From NCBI GenBank assembly GCA_017418975.1, contig JAFOMG010000030.1, positions 1-64,000 on the forward strand: a stretch of DNA of 64,000 nucleotides, written 5' to 3'. Positions 60,873 through 64,000 of this stretch are shown one piece after another. Within the stretch, counting starts at the first letter, position 1. The number at the start of each line of letters is the position of its first letter. A program made the position numbers and the translations under genes. A model generated the notes under the pieces. The model had not been told where the DNA came from and searched no databases. It worked only from the letters and a program-made list of their open reading frames with translations. This DNA is from Sphingomonas sp. (GTDB taxonomy: Bacteria > Pseudomonadota > Alphaproteobacteria > Sphingomonadales > Sphingomonadaceae).

Positions 60873-62135
60873 TCATCGCCACACCAGCATCGCCACCGCC
60901 GCCGCGCCCATCACCAGCGTCGCCGCCCAGCCGAACCAGAGCAGCGGGCCGTGGATGCGGAAGGCGCCCATCACGCCACGCCGCGTCGCGATCACCATCA
61001 TCACCGCCATGATCGGCACCGCCGCGAAGCCATTGACCACCGCGCTCCAGAACAGCGCCTGGATCGGCGGGATGCCCGACCAGTCGAGCCCGATGCCGAG
61101 CAGCGTCGCCAGCGCGATCACGCCGTAGAAGCCCGGCGCCTCCTTCACCTTGTATTCCAGGCCGCAGCGCCAGCCGCGCGCGTCGCCCACCGCAAAGGCC
61201 GCCGATCCGGCCAGCACGGGCACCGCGAGCAGCCCGGTGCCGATGATGCCGATCGCGAACAGCGCGAAGGCGAAATTGCCCGCCACCGGCTTCAGCGCCT
61301 GGGCGGCGTCGGCGGCGGTGTCGATCCTGGTCACGCCCTGCACGTGCAGCGTCGCGGCCGTCGCCACGATGATCGCCAGCGCGATCAGGTTGGAAAAGGC
61401 CATGCCGATGAAAGTGTCGATCCGCATCCGCCGGATCTCGCCGGGCGCCTGCTCCGGTGCCTCGGTGAGCGGCCGGGCTCCGTCATGATCCTCGACTTCC
61501 TCCACTTCCTGCGCGGCCTGCCAGAAGAAGAGATAGGGGCTGATCGTGGTGCCGAAGATCGCCACCACCGTGGCGATCGCCTGGGGCCCGTCGATCCGGG
61601 GCACCACCAGCCCCGTCGCGGCGGCGGCCCAGTCGACATGCACCACCAGCATCACCGCGACATAGGCGAACAGCGACAGGGTCAGCCATTTCAGCACATG
61701 CGCATAGCGATGATAGGAAATGAAGACCTGCAGCACGAGGCAGAGCAGCGCGAAGAAGATCGTGAACCCATGGTCGCCCCAGCCCAGGACCAGCTGCGCC
61801 GCGTCGCCCATCGCGGCGATGTCGGCACCGATGTTGATCGTGTTGGCGACGAACAGGATCCCAACGAGCAGGGTGAGCAGCCAGCGGGGCAGCACCTCGC
61901 GCATGTTGCGGGCCAGCCCGCGCCCGGTCACCCGGCCGATATGCGCGCTCACCAGCTGCACCGCCGTCATCAGCGGATAGGTGAGCACCATCGTCCACAT
62001 CAGCCCATAGCCGAATTGCGCGCCGGCCTGGGAATAAGTGGCGATGCCGCTGGGATCGTCGTCCGCCGCGCCGGTGATCAGGCCCGGGCCCAGCTTCTTC
62101 GCGACCGAGGTTTCTTCCTGTCTGCTGGCGGTCAT
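60873..62135 (-). CDS. Nramp-related divalent metal transporter, non-canonical
   Basis: 420 residues with about 11 membrane segments in the Nramp/LeuT fold. TM1 carries DPSGIATYSQAGAQFGYGL in place of the classic DPGN, and TM6 reads GTGLLAVPVLAGSAAF in place of the A-M-P-H Met motif. Both metal-site replacements point to the Nramp-related branch that includes magnesium transporters. The ATG at 62133-62135 (MTASRQEE) is favoured over a longer frame. Confidence 0.9.
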   Translation of the reverse strand: MTASRQEETSVAKKLGPGLITGAADDDPSGIATYSQAGAQFGYGLMWTMVLTYPLMTAVQLVSAHIGRVTGRGLARNMREVLPRWLLTLLVGILFVANTINIGADIAAMGDAAQLVLGWGDHGFTIFFALLCLVLQVFISYHRYAHVLKWLTLSLFAYVAVMLVVHVDWAAAATGLVVPRIDGPQAIATVVAIFGTTISPYLFFWQAAQEVEEVEDHDGARPLTEAPEQAPGEIRRMRIDTFIGMAFSNLIALAIIVATAATLHVQGVTRIDTAADAAQALKPVAGNFAFALFAIGIIGTGLLAVPVLAGSAAFAVGDARGWRCGLEYKVKEAPGFYGVIALATLLGIGLDWSGIPPIQALFWSAVVNGFAAVPIMAVMMVIATRRGVMGAFRIHGPLLWFGWAATLVMGAAAVAMLVWR

Positions 62136-62317
62136 GCAGGCTCCGGCATGGTGACGAACGCGCGATGCTATCAGATAGCGCGCGATCCCGAACCAACCCA
62201 GATCGATGCGCCGGGGCCGCACCGATCCGGACCGAATGCCGATTGCGCGGGCGCGGCTTACGCGGGAGCCTCTCCGTGGTTCGCCTCAGGGGACGCGAGC
62301 CGCAAAAGGGGATGCCC

Positions 62318-62620
62318 ATGTCTGGAGACAATCCGAGCTTTCCGATCAGCACCTGCGCCGCAAGCTGGTTCGACAGCGCGCACGCGCTGCACATCCGCGT
62401 CTATTCGAGCGACGGCTACACGATCAGCGAGCGCTGCAACGACGGCAATGGCTGGACCGCCGGCGCCACCTTTCCCGGCTCGCAGGCCTCGGTGACGGTC
62501 TGGCAGGATTCGCAGGGCGAGCATATCCGCCTCTATGTGACCAACCAGAACGTCACGACCGAATATTGCAACGACGCCGGCACCCAGGGCTGGACCAAGG
62601 GCGCCTATACCCAGCCCTGA
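62318..62620 (+). CDS. RSL-like fucose lectin, two-repeat
   Basis: 100 residues made of two tandem repeats (about 24-57 and 69-98). Each has HIR[VL]Y-x-(8-10)-E-[RY]-C-N-D-x-G-x-GW. This matches the AAL/RSL lectin family whose two-repeat members trimerise into a six-bladed beta-propeller. The Arg (R27, R71) and Glu (E38, E82) of the sugar sites are kept, but the stacking Trp before DG in RSL is Asn41 and Asn85 here. The ATG at 62318 has AAAGGGG six bases before it. No signal peptide, as with RSL itself. It stands alone. Confidence 0.85.
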   Translation: MSGDNPSFPISTCAASWFDSAHALHIRVYSSDGYTISERCNDGNGWTAGATFPGSQASVTVWQDSQGEHIRLYVTNQNVTTEYCNDAGTQGWTKGAYTQP

Positions 62621-62688
62621 ACCGTGCCGCGGCCGGTTCGGGTCGGGAATGCATATGGATCGCCGATTTCGAGAGCGGCCCCTCATTT

Positions 62689-62716
62689 CGTCATCCCCGC
62701 CCGCGCGGGGATGACG
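62689..62716. repeat. REP-like palindrome
   Basis: CGTCATCCCCGC-CCGC-GCGGGGATGACG: a perfect 12-bp stem. It is nearly identical to 7835-7862. It lies between the convergent lectin and metH genes. Confidence 0.85.
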
Positions 62717-62741
62717 GGGGGTTGCCAATCGAATCCCGACC

Positions 62742-64000
62742 CTAGTCCAGGTTCGGCCGCAGCCAGCGCGTCGCCTGCTCCAGGTCGACGCCGCGCCGCC
62801 CGGCATAGTCCGCCAGCTGATCCTGCCCGATCCGCGCCACGCCGAAATATTCGGCCTGGGGATGGCCGAAATAAAAGCCCGAGACCGCCGCGGTGGGCAG
62901 CATCGCGAAGCTCTCGGTCAGCGAGATGCCGGTGCGCTTGTGCGCGTCGAGCATCTTGAACAGGATCGGCTTCAGGCTGTGCTCGGGGCAGGCCGGATAG
63001 CCAGGTGCCGGGCGGATGCCGCGATAGTCCTCCCTGATCAACGCCTCGTTGGTCAGCTGCTCGCCCTCGGCATAGCCCCAGAGCGAGGTGCGGACGAACT
63101 GGTGCAGCCGCTCGGCGAACGCCTCGGCCAGGCGATCGGCCAGCGCCTTGAGCAGGATGTCGCTATAATCGTCGATCGCGTTCTTGAAGCGCGCGAGATG
63201 CGGCTCGATGCCATGGATGCCCACCGCGAAGCCGCCGATCCAGTCGCCCTGGGTATCGATGAAATCGGCCAGGCACATGTTCGCCCGGCCCTCGCGCTTG
63301 GCGATCTGCTGGCGCAGCATCGGCAGCGAGACATGCTCCTCGTCGTCGACATGGACGATGATGTCGTCGTCCTTCCGGCGGCACGGCCACAGCCCGGCGA
63401 CGCCGCGCGCGGTGAGCCATTTCTCCTCGACGATCCGGTCGAGCATCTTCTGCGCGTCGGCGAACAGGCTGGTCGCGCTCTCGCCGACCACCGCGTCCTC
63501 CAGGATCGCCGGATAATTGCCCGCCAGCTCCCAGGCGCGGAAGAAGGGCGTCCAATCGATATAGCTGCGCAGGTCCTTCAGGTCCCAGTCGGGAAACTCG
63601 TGCACGCCCGGCATGCGCGGCTTGCCCGGCTTGAGGCGCATGTCCGCCTCGAACCCATTGTCGCGGGCCTTGGCGAGCGGCAGCAGCTCGCTCTGCCCGC
63701 GCCCGGCGCGCGCCTGGCGGACCTGCTCATATTCGGCCGCGACCCTGGCGACATAATCGTCGCGCTGGGTATCGGAGACGAGCGCGGTCGCCACGCCCAC
63801 CGCGCGGCTGGCGTCGAGCACATGGACCACCGGGCCGGTATAGGCCGGCTCGATCCGCAGCGCGGTGTGCACCCGGCTGGTGGTCGCGCCGCCGATCAGC
63901 AGCGGCATCGTCATCCGCGCGCGCTGCATCTCCTCGGCGACCGTCACCATCTCGTCCAGGCTCGGCGTGATCAGGCCGGACAGGCCGATCATGTCCGCGT
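62742..64000 (-). CDS. metH: Methionine synthase MetH, C-terminal part (runs off the window)
   Basis: 419+ residues of the cobalamin-dependent methionine synthase; the N-terminus lies beyond 64000. The end of the B12-binding domain (GLSGLITPSLDEMVTVAEEM, PLLIGGATTSRVHTALRI) is followed by the S-adenosylmethionine-activation domain with its signature RPAPGYPACPEH and EYFGVARIG. It uses the cofactor that CobST would help to make, although the two loci are far apart in the window. The stop overlaps a GACCCTAG motif on the plus strand. Confidence 0.97.
   Translation of the reverse strand, partial: ADMIGLSGLITPSLDEMVTVAEEMQRARMTMPLLIGGATTSRVHTALRIEPAYTGPVVHVLDASRAVGVATALVSDTQRDDYVARVAAEYEQVRQARAGRGQSELLPLAKARDNGFEADMRLKPGKPRMPGVHEFPDWDLKDLRSYIDWTPFFRAWELAGNYPAILEDAVVGESATSLFADAQKMLDRIVEEKWLTARGVAGLWPCRRKDDDIIVHVDDEEHVSLPMLRQQIAKREGRANMCLADFIDTQGDWIGGFAVGIHGIEPHLARFKNAIDDYSDILLKALADRLAEAFAERLHQFVRTSLWGYAEGEQLTNEALIREDYRGIRPAPGYPACPEHSLKPILFKMLDAHKRTGISLTESFAMLPTAAVSGFYFGHPQAEYFGVARIGQDQLADYAGRRGVDLEQATRWLRPNLD

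Overview
The window is GC-rich chromosomal DNA (roughly two-thirds G+C) from an alphaproteobacterium, most likely a Sphingomonas-like member of the Sphingomonadales. The signs are: an F1-only ATP synthase operon with a very short epsilon subunit; a PhaR, PhaC-like and thiolase cluster; large TonB-dependent receptors; a CpaF/TadA ATPase; many GTG starts; and sphingomonad-style palindromic intergenic repeats. I see no rRNA, tRNA, CRISPR array, insertion-sequence transposase or prophage module. The organism assignment is inference from gene content.

Layout. 1-4.2 kb: an iron-uptake operon on the minus strand (TonB siderophore receptor, Sel1-repeat protein, PiuC/YbiX-type dioxygenase) behind a Fur-box-like palindrome. 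4.3-9.2 kb: CobT and CobS homologues with a ribbon-helix-helix protein and two hypotheticals. 9.3-15.6 kb: a lipoprotein, an HxlR-type regulator and, divergent from it, eight tightly packed genes (DUF899, VOC, DoxX-like, PhnB-like VOC, GST, DUF1428, double VOC, GST), probably one detoxification or stress operon. 15.8-18.9 kb: J-domain protein, BolA, pirin, a small Cys/Arg-rich protein and an epoxide-hydrolase-like enzyme. 19.3-25.6 kb: SnoaL-like protein, secreted hypothetical, PriA, an HExxH protein and a membrane-anchored trypsin-like protease. 25.9-30.4 kb: DUF1203 and Ada on the minus strand, then a sugar MFS transporter and GH43 beta-xylosidase behind a LacI-type operator.

30.4-36.2 kb: PilZ protein, lipoprotein, DEAD-box helicase, alpha/beta hydrolase and a secreted hypothetical. 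36.4-42.0 kb: atpH-atpA-[LysE exporter]-atpG-atpD-atpC. 42.2-47.7 kb: DUF6265 protein, AraC-type regulator, a PMT-like membrane protein, CpaF and a retropepsin/PDZ protein. 47.8-51.0 kb: a ParD-like antitoxin coupled to methionine aminopeptidase, a small membrane protein, a secreted methyltransferase-like protein and a chemoreceptor-like protein. 51.1-54.0 kb: phaR, a PHA-synthase-like protein and a thiolase. 54.2-58.1 kb: a 1300-residue TonB receptor. 58.1-64.0 kb: alanine racemase, an MHS transporter, an Nramp-related transporter, an RSL-like lectin and the C-terminal third of MetH running off the right edge.

The least ordinary items are: the 100-residue RSL-type lectin whose two key Trp positions are both Asn; the ParD-like/MetAP pair with its palindromic operator; the LysE exporter inside the ATP synthase operon; the HxlR-linked eight-gene operon; and several families of intergenic repeats, including elements with perfect 32-bp inverted ends and a paired-motif element seen at 10.1 and 18.9 kb.
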